This document shows, one piece after another, positions 1-10,850 of a stretch of DNA of 64,000 bases; positions within the stretch are counted from its first letter, which is position 1, and every line of letters starts with the position of its first letter. A program made the translations under genes and the position numbers. The notes beneath the pieces were generated by a model. The model worked only from the letters and a program-made list of their open reading frames with translations, made no database searches and was not told the origin of the DNA. This DNA comes from Byssothecium circinans (lineage: Eukaryota; Ascomycota; Dothideomycetes; Pleosporales; Massarinaceae): contig ML977028.1 of NCBI GenBank assembly GCA_010015675.1, positions 210,304 through 274,303 of the forward strand. The letters run 5' to 3'.

Positions 1-201
1 ATGCTGCATACCATCGTCGAGAGGCTCAAGCTCGTAGGCGATGAGTTTATGGAGGTCGTGAAGACGCATGTCGATGCTGACGGGGGTATGAGTGAGCAGT
101 TCGATGGGGTGACGGGGTTTATGAGGGGCGCGGGGGATCTGAGCTGGAGTTATGGGGCTTTTCTTAGCGCTGCGGGGGCGAGGAAGGCGCTGCACTTGTA
201 A
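1..201 (+). CDS. Glucoamylase (GH15), C-terminal end only
   Basis: The open frame runs in from the left edge and stops at 201, so only the last 66 residues are visible. The Met at base 1 is probably internal. The ending RGAGDLSWSYGAFLSA matches the C-terminal part of the GH15 catalytic domain of fungal glucoamylases (typically SARDLTWSYAAFLTA), which release glucose from starch ends and are normally secreted. No starch-binding domain follows; the protein stops about ten residues after this motif. The frame is open throughout and shows no intron. The identification rests on one short conserved block, so it is good but not certain. The next gene downstream is convergent. Confidence 0.72.
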   Translation: MLHTIVERLKLVGDEFMEVVKTHVDADGGMSEQFDGVTGFMRGAGDLSWSYGAFLSAAGARKALHL

Positions 202-791
202 GATTTTGTGCATTGCTGAATGGTGTTGGTGTCCGTTCTAGATGGGATGGAAAGTGAGGTAACATTGCTTTGGTGTTGGATTTGCTGCTTAAAGATACCC
301 TCGTTAGAAACGTCATGCATGGACTGGAATGGGGTTTGGGACAGGATACACGGATACATGGATATGGATATGGGTATTGCATTTCCCCAAGGTTTGGAAA
401 CATGGACTGTACTGTATGGGCAGTAACTTCCCTAAGCTAGCTAGCTAGCTCCCACCGGGGTATATGGAGGCATGGAATAAATCAATGAAAGCAAGAAAAT
501 ATAAAATATATGCAGATATATGTCCATCCCCGGGTCCCGATCCACATGGCAGCTCGCCGAGCCACCACTTCAGTGAGCCCCAGATATCGTGACTTTTCCC
601 GCTCGCCCACGCTGATTCAATCTCCATACTTGTATCAAATATCAAATATCAGATATCGGATATCAGATATCGGACCAAGATAACCCCTTCACCTCACCTC
701 ACCTCCCCACGCACCCTTTCCCCTCTCCTCTACTTCCCCTTCCCCACCACCCCACCAAACCAGACCCATACATCCCCCTTTCCCCTTTCCC
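202..791. other. Intergenic, convergent 3' ends, with simple repeats
   Basis: This stretch separates two converging genes. It contains a short GCTA run near 434-449, a seven-base tandem repeat (listed separately) and a long pyrimidine-rich tract at about 690-790 just beyond the stop codon of the minus-strand gene. No coding potential is recognised. Confidence 0.6.
633..674. repeat. Six tandem copies of a 7-nt unit (TATCRRA)
   Basis: Six consecutive heptamers read TATCAAA twice, then TATCAGA, TATCGGA, TATCAGA, TATCGGA, with no gap. It is a small microsatellite-like array in intergenic DNA. Confidence 0.9.
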
Positions 792-2790
792 TCACACATC
801 CTTCCCCTTCCAAGCCCTCTTCACCATCTCCCCATACATCTTAAACCTTTCCCTCATCTCCTCATTCTCTTTCTCCAACGCGCGAACCTTCTCCTTCAAC
901 CCCTCCATCTCACCCTTCACCACCTCACTCTCCCCACCCTTCTCCACCTCCCTCACAAGCCGCAGGTTCTTCGCCACGAGACTATTGTTGCTGCCGACGA
1001 GGTGCTCCAACTTCGCCTGGAGTGTTGCTTTCTCGCCGACCAGCGCGTCTTTCTGGATTTGGAGTGCGTCGAGCTTGGTATTAGCGTTGTGAAGGTCTTG
1101 GCTTAGACGGTGCGCTTTTTGCTGCGCGGAGCGGAAATCTTGCTGGACGAGGGCGAGTTCGGCTTGCGTGGTCGTGTGCTGGGCTGTCGCGGCTTGAGCG
1201 TCGTCCTCTTGGCTTCGGAGCGCGGCGTGGGTTGCGGCATGTGCTGTTTTCTCGGCGGCGAGGGCGCGGGTTAGATCTTGCTCGCGGAGACGCGTGGCGG
1301 AGAGGGCGGCTTGGAGATGGCGGTTTTGCGCCGTGGTTTGTTGGTGGGCTTTCTTCTCTGCGGAGAGGGCGGCTTCGGAGGTGTGTGTGGTGTATTTTAG
1401 GGTGTTTATGGTGTTGTCGAGGCGGAGGATTGTGTCGCGGAGTGAGTTGGCGGCGGCTTCGGAGGAGGTGAGGTCGGCGGTGAGGGAGGTGTTGCGGTCT
1501 TTGAGGTCCTTGTAGGATTTTATGAAGGAGGTGAGGTCGTCGAGATGCTGGATTCTGGTTAGTTGTTGCCTGGTGTTTTTGGCGGCACTTGGTTTGACTT
1601 ACGGGAGCGTTGTTACCGGAATTGATGGCCTCTTTTGGTGCCGAGTCGATCTCCTTGGTGCCAGGAACTGACACAAGTTAGCAGTCACTCTTGACAATTG
1701 AGTAGAGACAACTTACCGGTCGGAATGATTGGGGCGGTTTCTTTCTGCGCTTCTTTATCCGCCAGTGTCTCTTCTCCGGAAGAAGACCCTGCATGTGTAT
1801 CAGTCACTGGCTGCACTTGCGCCGGCACCGAGAAGTCGATCAGTGAAAGCTGCTGCATGACACTCAGAGGAACGCCGTTGCCCGAATTCCCCGAGCTCGT
1901 CTCCAGATCACCATTCTGCACCTGAGGACTCGATGATTCCTGGTTGTCCAAATGGGACGATGGCGAACTGTTGTGCCTCGTCTGGTTGCTCACTTCTTTC
2001 TTGCCAGACCGAACCGTGGCATTAGAATCCAAATCCGCATTCTGTTTCACAGTCGCCAAATAGCGACTGCTAAACTCGCACAAGTCGCGGAAATCCTCCT
2101 CGCCGTTCTGAGCCTTCGTGCTGGAAGTTTCATGGTCGTCGCCAACATACCCACGCCCGTTCGCGAACCCAGCATCCCCATCACAAGCATCACCAACCGG
2201 CTTGTAGATCTTCCCACACAACTCCGTGAAAATGACACAAAAATCCAAGCGAATCGCAACCTTCTCAAGATGCCCCGCCGCAAGGAAGTAATACGCAGCC
2301 ATCAAACTCATCCGATCGCAAGCTCGATCCGACACGCCGTACCTGTCGAAGATGCGGTCGAATGGCTCTTCGAACTCGATGCCGTCCAGCACATCGACAG
2401 GCAGGTTCTTCTTGCCTAAGCGCAGACTCGCTTTGTGCTTGTCGTCTTTCTGGCAGATGTAGGCGTAGACAACGTGGTTGCGGTCCACCCGCGGGAGTTT
2501 GGTGTAGCCGATGATGAGGCGGGCGGGGAGCACGCTGGTGCGCGAGGGGAAGGGGATGGTTACGTCGTGTGCGGTGAGGGGCTCGAAGCGGAGACTGGTG
2601 TAAGGTGGGAGGGCTTCGAAACCCGGGTTTGGAGAGGAATGGATGTGGGTTGTGAGTTCGGCGAGCGTGGTGTAGCGGACTTCGGCGGAGTGAGAGGTAG
2701 TGGGTCTGCTTTTTTGTGGATTAGTGAGCTGCCTGCCTGGTAGTGAAGCAGTGTTTTGCCGTGGGATACGCACCGTTTTGGGGGCGCCAT
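792..2790 (-). CDS. Coiled-coil protein of unknown function, four exons
   Basis: Exons 2790-2774, 2705-1717, 1667-1603 and 1547-792 join in frame to give 608 residues. Introns show GTGCGT..CTAAT..AG, GTAAGT..GCTAAC..CAG and GTAAGT..CTAAC..CAG. The N-terminal part (about residues 10-190) looks globular and contains RLDFCVIFTELCGKIYKP. The middle (about 190-335) is low-complexity, rich in Ser, Asn, Gln and Glu. The last 250 residues are almost continuous heptad-type Ala/Leu/Glu/Lys/Gln sequence, predicted to be a long coiled coil. I do not recognise the family. A scaffold or cytoskeletal adaptor is possible but is only an inference. It starts MAPPKR; no other Met fits better. Confidence 0.7.
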
Positions 2791-5700
2791 TGCGATTGGC
2801 GGGTTGGTATCGTGGAATTTGTTGGTTACTCTGGACTGTCGATTGCTTGGAAGGTTTTACTGGAGTAGAGTGGATCGAGAAGAACTGATGACGTTGGTGG
2901 GAAAGAGTGTTATATAAGGCTGGATCAGGGAGCTGTTAGGCAGCTGCGGAGGAAGTAATAGAGACTGACAATGGGTACAATAGCATGGATCTGATAGAAG
3001 CGCTACTGCCTTGAACCTGCAGAAAGTGAGAGAACTTGGTTTGAGGATGGGATGAAGTAAGAGAATCTCACACGGCGGAAGTGAAAGTCGTAGACACTTT
3101 GAGGCTCACATCCATCATGATACCGAGAGGCTGCTGCTGCTGTTGTGCTGTAGAGGATACGTTGTTAATCGTATCTATTTGTCGTTCTGAAGGATGGCTG
3201 CCACATCGTGGCACGCACTCCCAAATTTTTCTTGCAGGAAGGCTCGAACGAACGACTGAATAAGTCGCTACTCTGTGTGAGGTAGCCATACAGCCATGTG
3301 TCGTTCCCCTAGAAGCTCTTTGTACTTTTTCGGATAAGGAAAGGGTGATGGACTACCATGGTAGCTGAATATGACAGTAAAAAGGGAAAGCTGGAGAAAG
3401 AACTTGGATAATATTGTACCTGGTTATCTATTTGCTCGAATACAATGAGAGTATTCTCAACATTGTGCTGACCTCTCAGGCTCACTGACGACTATTTGTA
3501 CAATAGCAATGCCTCGCTCTTTTATGACTTCGGGCATTGAAGCAGCATGAACCTGGGGAGGTTGAGTGGTTGTAGGAGGCCTACTGTTTGATGGTGCTAG
3601 CACCTCAGACTGTAAGTTTAGTATATCAAGCGCACTACTTCTGTCGCAGCCTTGTAAATGGCGGTAGGGTTACCGTTGAGGGTAATACCTTAGCATCAAT
3701 GTTGAAACCAACACATGCCTCGTTCCACGGGTAACATTGCCCAGCGTTGACGGCCATCTGCCAAATGTTTGCGACATCTTCCCTACTTGGACGTCTTGAT
3801 AACCAGTTGCTTCTATCCTGGAGAAATGGAACTCGAACTCTGGACCCTTTGTCGGGAGAAAGAGGGACCAGTGATGGAGCCTTGCCGTTTCCGGACTAGC
3901 GGTTTCCGTAACCTCGGCTCCTGCTCACGTGTCTACTGATGACACGCGTGCCACTTCTTCACCACCATAGGATTATATCGACCAGCTTATCATCATTCCA
4001 GGGCTTCCATATTGTCAGGCAATAAGTACCGTCTCCGAGCCTTCTTTATAGCGAAGTAATGGAATTATGTCTTCCGGGAGTTCAATTTTCCTGGTGGCCA
4101 CATCTCAATTCTCATCTGCTTTAGGTAGTAGGTATCGAGCTCGCGCACCCGGATTGCTGCGCCAAATCTCCAAGGCGCTTCAATCCACCAGCAATATGAC
4201 AGTCGATATAAATGGAGAGTGTTCTGCGATAACTCTGGCTCAGCCACTCTGTCTCTCCTTGCGGCTGACCACATTACATGCGGCATCGTATCGGTACGTG
4301 CAAATACCTCACTCTGATAACCTTGGCAGCGTATATCCAACACACCAACACTCTGGTGCCCAGCAAAGTCTCACCAGAATGCGGCTCATTCGTATCTATC
4401 CTGGTCAACCCGCATCACATCGCGTCCCATTTGTCCGGTTAACTTCAAAAATGCACGCCAACCTGGGTCTCGTCGACTAGTGCATGATGCGCGCCTCGAG
4501 ATTTGGTACATCACATCTTGAACGGTCGGATATTAGATTACCCGCATGCCTCAATTAGGCTGATGTGGTGGACGGACCAACCACGGGATGGCATGCCTTG
4601 CGGCTCCACGTCGCATGGCAGGGTCGATTCTGACGGTATCTCCAGGTCGATATACCATCCTTCGAAAAGAACTCAGCTGCGCTGAAAGTTTCCACATTAC
4701 ACTACAAAGCCCCTCGAAAGTAACAATGCGCAAGGGTGAGCTTCGACGAGACAGATGCCGCCGCATATCGCTCGTGGTTGCCAAAGAACTTTTCCCATTG
4801 TAATCTTGGGATCCAGTGGGTCAAGCGGAGAAATTTGTGTGAAGCATATTTTACAACCCGACATATCGGTCAAAGCCGTATCGGGAACCTTAATGCTTTG
4901 CAGCTAATGATGCTACATGCCTCAGGAGAGCCGTCCCGTCTGCTCCGAAAGTGGCATGCTCTCTGCGAGTCCTCGACGTAGAGCATGGTCCACACCTATA
5001 TCGTCACTATCTACTCGAATTATATTGCGATCGTCTGGTGTGGGTACCATCAAACAAGTCGTCAAGCTGACGAGCTCTTCTACGACCAGACACACAAACC
5101 TCCTGCTTCGAACTCGCGTTTAGATTTGACGAAGAATGTGTAAGGTCAGAGTCCAGCAATGAAACCGTCATCCTCAGCTCGAGTCGGTTGCATTGTTTTG
5201 CGACGTGGAAGTTCATGAATGCCCTGACAAACTTTTCTCTCTTAATATCTAGCGTGGTCCGATACCCTGGGCTGTGGATACTATACTGGAGGCTGAAGTC
5301 CCTTGGTTGGGCTTCTTCTTATCTCGATCTTGGTATTATCTTGGATCTTTCATGCCTGCTGAGGCGCAACAGAACCAATCTAAAACGACCAGGCGATGAA
5401 ACATTCTGCACATGAGATTGGTCAGACGTTTCACACTCACGATTGGTACAGATTTCAACGCTTCGCCATACCGACGGCCTAAGCGCTTTCCCCACATCGA
5501 CTATCGTAGCGTTGGACGCCCCCGGATTTTGAAGACGATATTCTGGGGTAACTTCAACTCCTTCAATATTTGGTGAAAACCATCGGCCTGTAGCCACGAC
5601 CAATCTTGTGCGCGAATGGTCATTACTCTCCTCTTGAGAATGCTGCTTATAGTAGGTCTGTGATAGATTGGCTGTGGAGCATTCATTCTCCCCTAGAGAT

Positions 5701-6047
5701 TTATCCAGAGTACATACCAGAGGTGTGTGCTCGAGGTCTTCATCTCTACCCAGGCTACCATGTCAACTCCTTCCTTCTAGAAGCAGGGAAGCCGCATTTC
5801 AAAAGTCACGGAGTTCAGAACACCCCAGACTTTCTCCACCATGGGCTTGATCCTCATCTACTATTCATTACCGTCCAACATAAGCAAGTTGTCGGTGTTC
5901 CGATGAGCCGTCAAACCTCTGGAATTGGGGGCAATTCTGCGATATTCAGGAGGAAAACCAGTAGAGTGGGTGCCTATAGTCTTTAGGCAATTTTGGAACT
6001 GAGATTGATATGCCGGTGTTGGCATCAAATCTTTACCTTTGTTATCA
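2791..6047. other. Gene-free stretch of about 3.3 kb
   Basis: Only short, mutually overlapping open frames occur on both strands, such as 4067-4480 and 5606-5986. None contains a recognisable domain or a pair of consistent splice sites. I saw no transposon ORF, tRNA or long repeat. The right part must carry the promoter of the cellobiohydrolase gene. Confidence 0.5.
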
Positions 6048-6055
6048 TATATAAA
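6048..6055 (+). promoter_or_regulatory. TATA box of the cellobiohydrolase gene
   Basis: TATATAAA lies 63-71 bases before the ATG at 6119. That distance suits a core promoter of a strongly expressed fungal secreted-enzyme gene with a short leader. Confidence 0.6.
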
Positions 6056-6118
6056 GCAGAGAGCCCTAGAGTTGCAACCTCGCCAGCATCACCCGGTTTT
6101 CTTCGCCCAACAGTCATC

Positions 6119-7699
6119 ATGCAGTACAAGACTTTCGCTCTCGCATCTCTCTCATTTTTTGGGGCTGCCACCTCGCAGCAGGTTGGCAAGGAACAGGTAC
6201 GTTTATGATAACGCTTTTCCCCAGAGTCGTAATCATCCTTTGGGAACTCGCAGAGCAGGATTAATATGGCCCATGAATCCCTAAGACTGTGCTGACTCCT
6301 TTATCAGACCGAGACCCACCCGAGCATGAGCTGGTCAACTTGCACTGGAAAGGGCGGCAGCAGCTGCACTCAAAAGTCTGGTTCCATCACCCTCGACGCC
6401 AATTGGCGATGGGCCCACGTGACCAGCGGCTACACCAATTGCTACACCGACAACACCTGGAACACGACTGTCTGCACCGATGGCGCCAAATGCGCAGCAA
6501 GTTGTGCTATTGATGGTGCTGACTACACTGGCACCTATGGTATCAAGGCCAGCGGAAACAGTCTCTCCTTGACCTTTGTCACCAAGGGCTCTTACTCTAC
6601 CAACATCGGATCTCGTACCTACCTCATGGAGTCCGATTCCAAGTACCAGATGTTCAACCTCATTGGCAACGAGTTCACCTTCGATGTCGATGTCTCCAAA
6701 CTTCCGTGTGGTCTTAACGGTGCTCTCTACACCGTTGAAATGCCTGCCGACGGTGGCATGGGCAAGGGTAACAACAAGGCTGGTGCCAAATACGGGACTG
6801 GTATGTCATCTCTACCGATTTCACTCGACATGACCACTTATATAAACAGGCTACTGTGATGCCCAGTGCCCTCACGACCTCAAGTTCATCGATGGCAAGG
6901 CCAACTCCGAGGGCTGGGAGCCAAGCCCCAATGACAAGAACGCCGGAAGTGGAAAGATGGGCGCATGCTGTCCTGAGATGGATCTCTGGGAGGCCAACTC
7001 CATATCCACCGCATACACCCCTCACCCTTGCACCAAGAACGGTCTCACTGCTTGCACTGGCAATGACTGTGGTGATGGCGACAACCGCTATGGGGGTATT
7101 TGTGACAAGGACGGCTGCGACTTCAACGTAAGGCAACCCGAGTGACCTGAACACACCAACAACTGACATCAATCTAGAGCTACCGCATGGGTGTCAAGGA
7201 CTTCTATGGTCCGGGTATGACCCTAGACACCAAAAAGAAGATGACAGTCGTCACCCAATTCATCGGCTCCGGAACCTCGCTCTCCGAGATCAAGCGCTTC
7301 TACGTCCAAGACGGCAAGGTCTTCAAGAACACCGATTCCGCCATCGAAGGTGTCACCGGTAACTCCATCACCGATGCCTGGTGCGATAGTCAGAAGAAGG
7401 CCTTCAACGACAAGACTTCCTTCCAGGACAAGGGTGGTCTCAAACAGATGGCCGCTTCTCTCGCCAAGGGCCACGTCCTCGTCATGTCTCTCTGGGACGA
7501 CCATGCAGTTAACATGTTGTGGCTCGACTCCTCCTACCCTACCGACAAGGACCCGTCTATTCCTGGTATTGCGCGTGGTACTTGCAGCACTGACTCTGGC
7601 AAGCCTGATGATGTTGAGTCTAACTCGCCGGGCGCTACTGTTATCTACTCTAACATCAAGTTTGGTCCCATTGGATCTACCTTCGCTGAGCCGTCATAG
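6119..7699 (+). CDS. Cellobiohydrolase, glycoside hydrolase family 7, no CBM
   Basis: Exons 6119-6196, 6308-6800, 6850-7127 and 7178-7699 join to 456 residues. A signal peptide covers about residues 1-20 (hydrophobic run, cut near ATSQQ). The GH7 fold follows, with many Cys residues and the catalytic block [11 protein letters not shown]233 nucleophile, D235, E238 acid/base. GH7 enzymes are retaining cellulases that release cellobiose from cellulose chain ends; the first exon sequence [10 protein letters not shown] and the motif GACCPEMD are typical of cellobiohydrolase I. The protein ends right after the catalytic domain, so there is no Ser/Thr linker or CBM1. All introns have GT-AG borders. 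Expected to be secreted; the neighbouring glucoamylase remnant is also a polysaccharide-degrading enzyme. Confidence 0.93.
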
Positions 7700-8471
7700 A
7701 TTTGTGCGCTCCATCAGGGTTAACGTAGAGCGCGTGGGTGGATGTGGAAGAGAAGAGGAAATTGGACGTTGCATGAGCATGGGTACTAGAGCTTCTATAT
7801 ACTGTCTGTCAATGTGAACGAATACTTTCGCTTGGGTATAGTCTTGTGGAGAAGGAAGAATGACGGGAAGAGGGACGGTGTTCATGACCGAAAAGAATGA
7901 ATGCATCTGTGCTCTTTAGAATTGGCTCTTACTGACCTTCTCATAATATTCCGAAGCGTTGGAATGTGAGCAGATGAAGTACTGCTTGGTGCAGAGATTA
8001 TTCCACGGCTGTCTCTCGTGGTGAGCACGTGATACGGCGTCTAGCATGAATTAGGGAACCATAGCTGAATGGTGGGAGTCGAACGTCTAAAGCTTCTTGT
8101 TGCATTTTGACATACGGCTGTATGGAGACTTCGCCTCGTTCTTGCCATGCCTCTGTCGATCCTGGAGAGTTTTAGCATCTGTCGAAACATCGAAACGAGA
8201 GGAAGATTATTTCAGCGAGCTCAGACGTGAGCCAACCAAAGGGGGTATTTATGTAAGCTTGACGCTTTGTTGGCCCAAAGATGGATGTGCTCATATGTAG
8301 TGTCGTCATGCGCGATCTGCTCGTTTAAATAGGCTGCCATTTCTAAGGTTTAGTCTCCACCTCCAATTCTCTACTTCTCAACATCCAAAGTCAACCAAAT
8401 CGCAATCCAACTTTCCATCAAAACGATCAACATCTGACGCTCTATTTCACATCTCGTCATCTACATACACT
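7700..8471. other. Intergenic, 3' UTR and next promoter
   Basis: No ORF here shows a recognisable domain. The right part (about 8310-8471) has T/C-rich and CAT/CAA-rich leader-like sequence before the ATG at 8472, with TTTAAATA near 8324. Confidence 0.5.
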
Positions 8472-9332
8472 ATGAAGCGAAAGCCCTCACTTCAAGATAC
8501 CATCGAACGCTCGCCTCGACGCCGGAAGCTGGTTGGTAATAAGCCCGCTGCGATAGGCTTCTTAAATCTCCCTAGTGGTATGCACCATATTTCTGCTCCA
8601 ACCTTCATGTACTCAAAGAAAGCTAAATATGAGGCAGAGCTTCGAAACCAAATCTACAAGTATGCCTTGGAAGACATGGCTTCGACCCTGATCACACGAC
8701 CTCTACTACGTGGCCGCAAAAGACGCAGCGTTCCGTCAACGGAACCCAACAGTGAAAATGCGCCCGTCTCTCCACACACATCAATCCCGCACCTCGGGCT
8801 CGCCCAAACCTGCAGAAAAACGCGATCCGAATTCCGCAACTGGTGGCTAGCAAGCCAAGTCATCGACATCAAATTCATCGAGGAATGGATGAAATGCTTC
8901 GTGCGACAGCCCAAGCAAAAAGAGCAAGAGTCATATGCCCAGTTCCAGGAGTCGGTCGGAGACTTAACAATCCGCGTTACCAAGCCAGCCAACAAAAACA
9001 TCCTCTCACTACTTCGGCTCAAAGCATTCCAGTCCGATCTGAAGGTGACGCTCCAAGGAGACGAAGGTGCGGAGGAGATGCTTCCCTTGCTCTCCGCCGT
9101 CATCGAGAATCGGAACCCGGTATGGCAGTGCTTGATCCAGAGTGGAAAGGTCGTCCAGGCACGCTTGGAACGTCCGACCTGGTACTACTGTGTTATCTCG
9201 GTCGTGGTGAGAGATAAGTGTGCGGAGGATTGGATGGCGTCGGGGCTGCTGCATCCTGATCCTGTGGTTCTTGAAAAGTTTGGACTTAATCTTCCGCGTC
9301 TGTGTGTTAGGCTCAGCGTCTGCTATTGTTAA
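8472..9332 (+). CDS. 2EXR/F-box-like fungal protein, one frame-preserving intron
   Basis: The uninterrupted frame codes 286 residues, but a 60-nt intron at 8578-8637 (GTATGC, AGCTAAAT branch, GGCAG) is very likely. Removing it joins LPS to ELRNQIYKYAL and restores the LPxELRNxIYxYAL motif that opens fungal 2EXR/F-box-like domains, giving 266 residues. A second hallmark, LAQTCRKTRSEFRNWW, follows at about 90 residues. This family is greatly expanded in filamentous ascomycetes and is mostly uncharacterised; some members may be F-box-type adaptors for ubiquitin ligases. The N-terminus is basic (MKRKPSLQ, RRRKLV). No partner can be inferred from the neighbours. Confidence 0.75.
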   Translation: MKRKPSLQDTIERSPRRRKLVGNKPAAIGFLNLPSGMHHISAPTFMYSKKAKYEAELRNQIYKYALEDMASTLITRPLLRGRKRRSVPSTEPNSENAPVSPHTSIPHLGLAQTCRKTRSEFRNWWLASQVIDIKFIEEWMKCFVRQPKQKEQESYAQFQESVGDLTIRVTKPANKNILSLLRLKAFQSDLKVTLQGDEGAEEMLPLLSAVIENRNPVWQCLIQSGKVVQARLERPTWYYCVISVVVRDKCAEDWMASGLLHPDPVVLEKFGLNLPRLCVRLSVCYC

Positions 9333-9741
9333 TGCATCGACGTTGATTGGTGTGGTCACATGGTTTTGTCACATGATCGCACATACCCTCGGGACCAGAG
9401 TGGTCACATGTATATGGAGACGCTACGGGGGCTTCCCACCCTATTTCGAATTAAAGATCCTCTACCCATTCAACACATGATATCTTAGAGCGGTTCATGT
9501 GGTTGAGCAATCCTTTCCCTGCTGTTTGGTGCAACTAATTTTCCCAAACAAATTCTCCACCTGGTAGCAAGCATGTGGTCATGCGCTTGAACAACGCAAA
9601 CAGGGTTTCTGTACATATAATGTAGTCATTACCATTACCTGACTAATATCTCACAACGGACCAAAACTCCCTTGTGGCGTTACTCTCAATTCAAGATTTA
9701 TTACAAACCCTACCCACTGCAAGCAGAAGAGAGCCTCAACA
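9333..9741. other. Intergenic
   Basis: No coding signal. The sequence TGGTCACATG occurs twice, near 9353 and 9401, as an E-box-like direct repeat of unknown meaning. Confidence 0.5.
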
Positions 9742-10530
9742 ATGGCACAGTCCGATCCAAGCTCCGAACTCAGTCCGCCTCCAGAGGATGTCGAAATCGA
9801 TGGAAACGAACCAACCCCAGCGAATCGCCGCGAAGAAGGGGCCGACCACGACGGAAAGAAAGCCATACCAGCCTCCCACATGACCCTGACCAAAGCATGG
9901 GCGGCCCTGGGACTAGGCGACGAAAAATAGGAATACCTACGCGAAGACATCCGAAACCGAATCTGCGCAAAAATGGTCAAGCACAACCTCCTGGGGAACC
10001 TGCTCGGGAGGAAGGACGCCGGGTTCGAGGCACAGAAAGAGAAGCTCCTGAAGACACTACGGAAAACGGTGCGGACATTTCACGCAAAGATACTGAATGA
10101 CAGACTTGACAGAGATAGGATTCTCCACGTCTTCTATGGGATCGCGTACTGTCAGAACAGACAGCGGAAGAATGTCAGAGGCAGAGGCGGAATCCGGGAT
10201 CGGACGAATAGACCATCGAGACGTCACACAGACGCTTCGCTTCTTGCTTCAGGCCGCCGTAAAGATAGGGCACGCGACATGGATATTGATGTTTCCGATG
10301 ATTCGCCAACGACTGTGGAAGAGAACTTGTTGTCCTTTCCTATCGCAGTTGAAGCGGACAGCGAGGATCGGGTCAGACAGCTGCTCTTCTCTGAGTGGCA
10401 GACGTCATCTTTTGCACTGAAGCTGTATCAATCACAGAGGGATGAGGTTAGGTGGCGAGCCCAACTCACTGAGAGAGAACGGAGGGATGTTGAGGAATTG
10501 AAGCGATTGGGCAGTGTGGCATTGCATTAG
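9742..10530 (+). pseudogene. Unknown protein gene with an in-frame stop codon
   Basis: One frame runs from ATG 9742 to the stop at 10528-10530 and is broken only by TAG at 9928-9930. Both sides look coding. Before the stop the sequence is acidic and proline-rich, ending in LTKAWAALGLGDEK. After it comes EYLREDIRNRICAKMVKHN, then a basic linker and a C-terminal helix rich in Arg and Glu. There is no GT donor just upstream that could splice the TAG out. A downstream start at 9973 would still give a 185-residue protein. I do not recognise the family. It is either a recently inactivated gene, a shorter gene starting at 9973, or a sequencing error at 9928. Confidence 0.45.
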
Positions 10531-10850
10531 GGAAGTGATCAGAGAAGAGAATGGGAAGGAGGCGAAGAGAGTTAAGTGAAATCTGACGGTGTTTCGTGGG
10601 CATTGGAAGTGTGCGTTCTTTATCAGCGGACGCAGGTGGAAATGGTCGCGGATTGTCGGTTTCTAATTAGGTGTGAGGAGCAAATATCGTATGATCGATA
10701 ATACTTGGTGAAATCGTAACACCGATCTGGGTTGATCGCTTTGAAAATAATTGATAACGTGATATTACTGGTGTTGTGATTATCCATGGCCGATGTGATA
10801 TATATTTAACGTGAACGATATATCCTTTCGTGGACGGCGTACGTCTCTCT
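10531..10850. other. Intergenic, convergent 3' ends
   Basis: AT-rich in its right half; nothing recognised. It separates the broken ORF from the convergent permease gene. Confidence 0.5.

Noticed and set aside
1081..1674. Long minus-strand ORF in another frame, rich in Arg, Pro and His
   Set aside because: Only its first part (the 1603-1667 exon) is coding. The rest is the intron and a shifted frame of the coiled-coil exon; the spliced frame gives a sensible protein.
3810..3880. A GTTCGAG-like box on the minus strand that might belong to a tRNA
   Set aside because: The surrounding bases do not form T, anticodon or D stems, and no A box is present.
4067..5986. Several ORFs of 60-137 codons upstream of the cellobiohydrolase gene
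   Set aside because: They overlap on both strands, have no domain and no splice partners, and look like chance frames.
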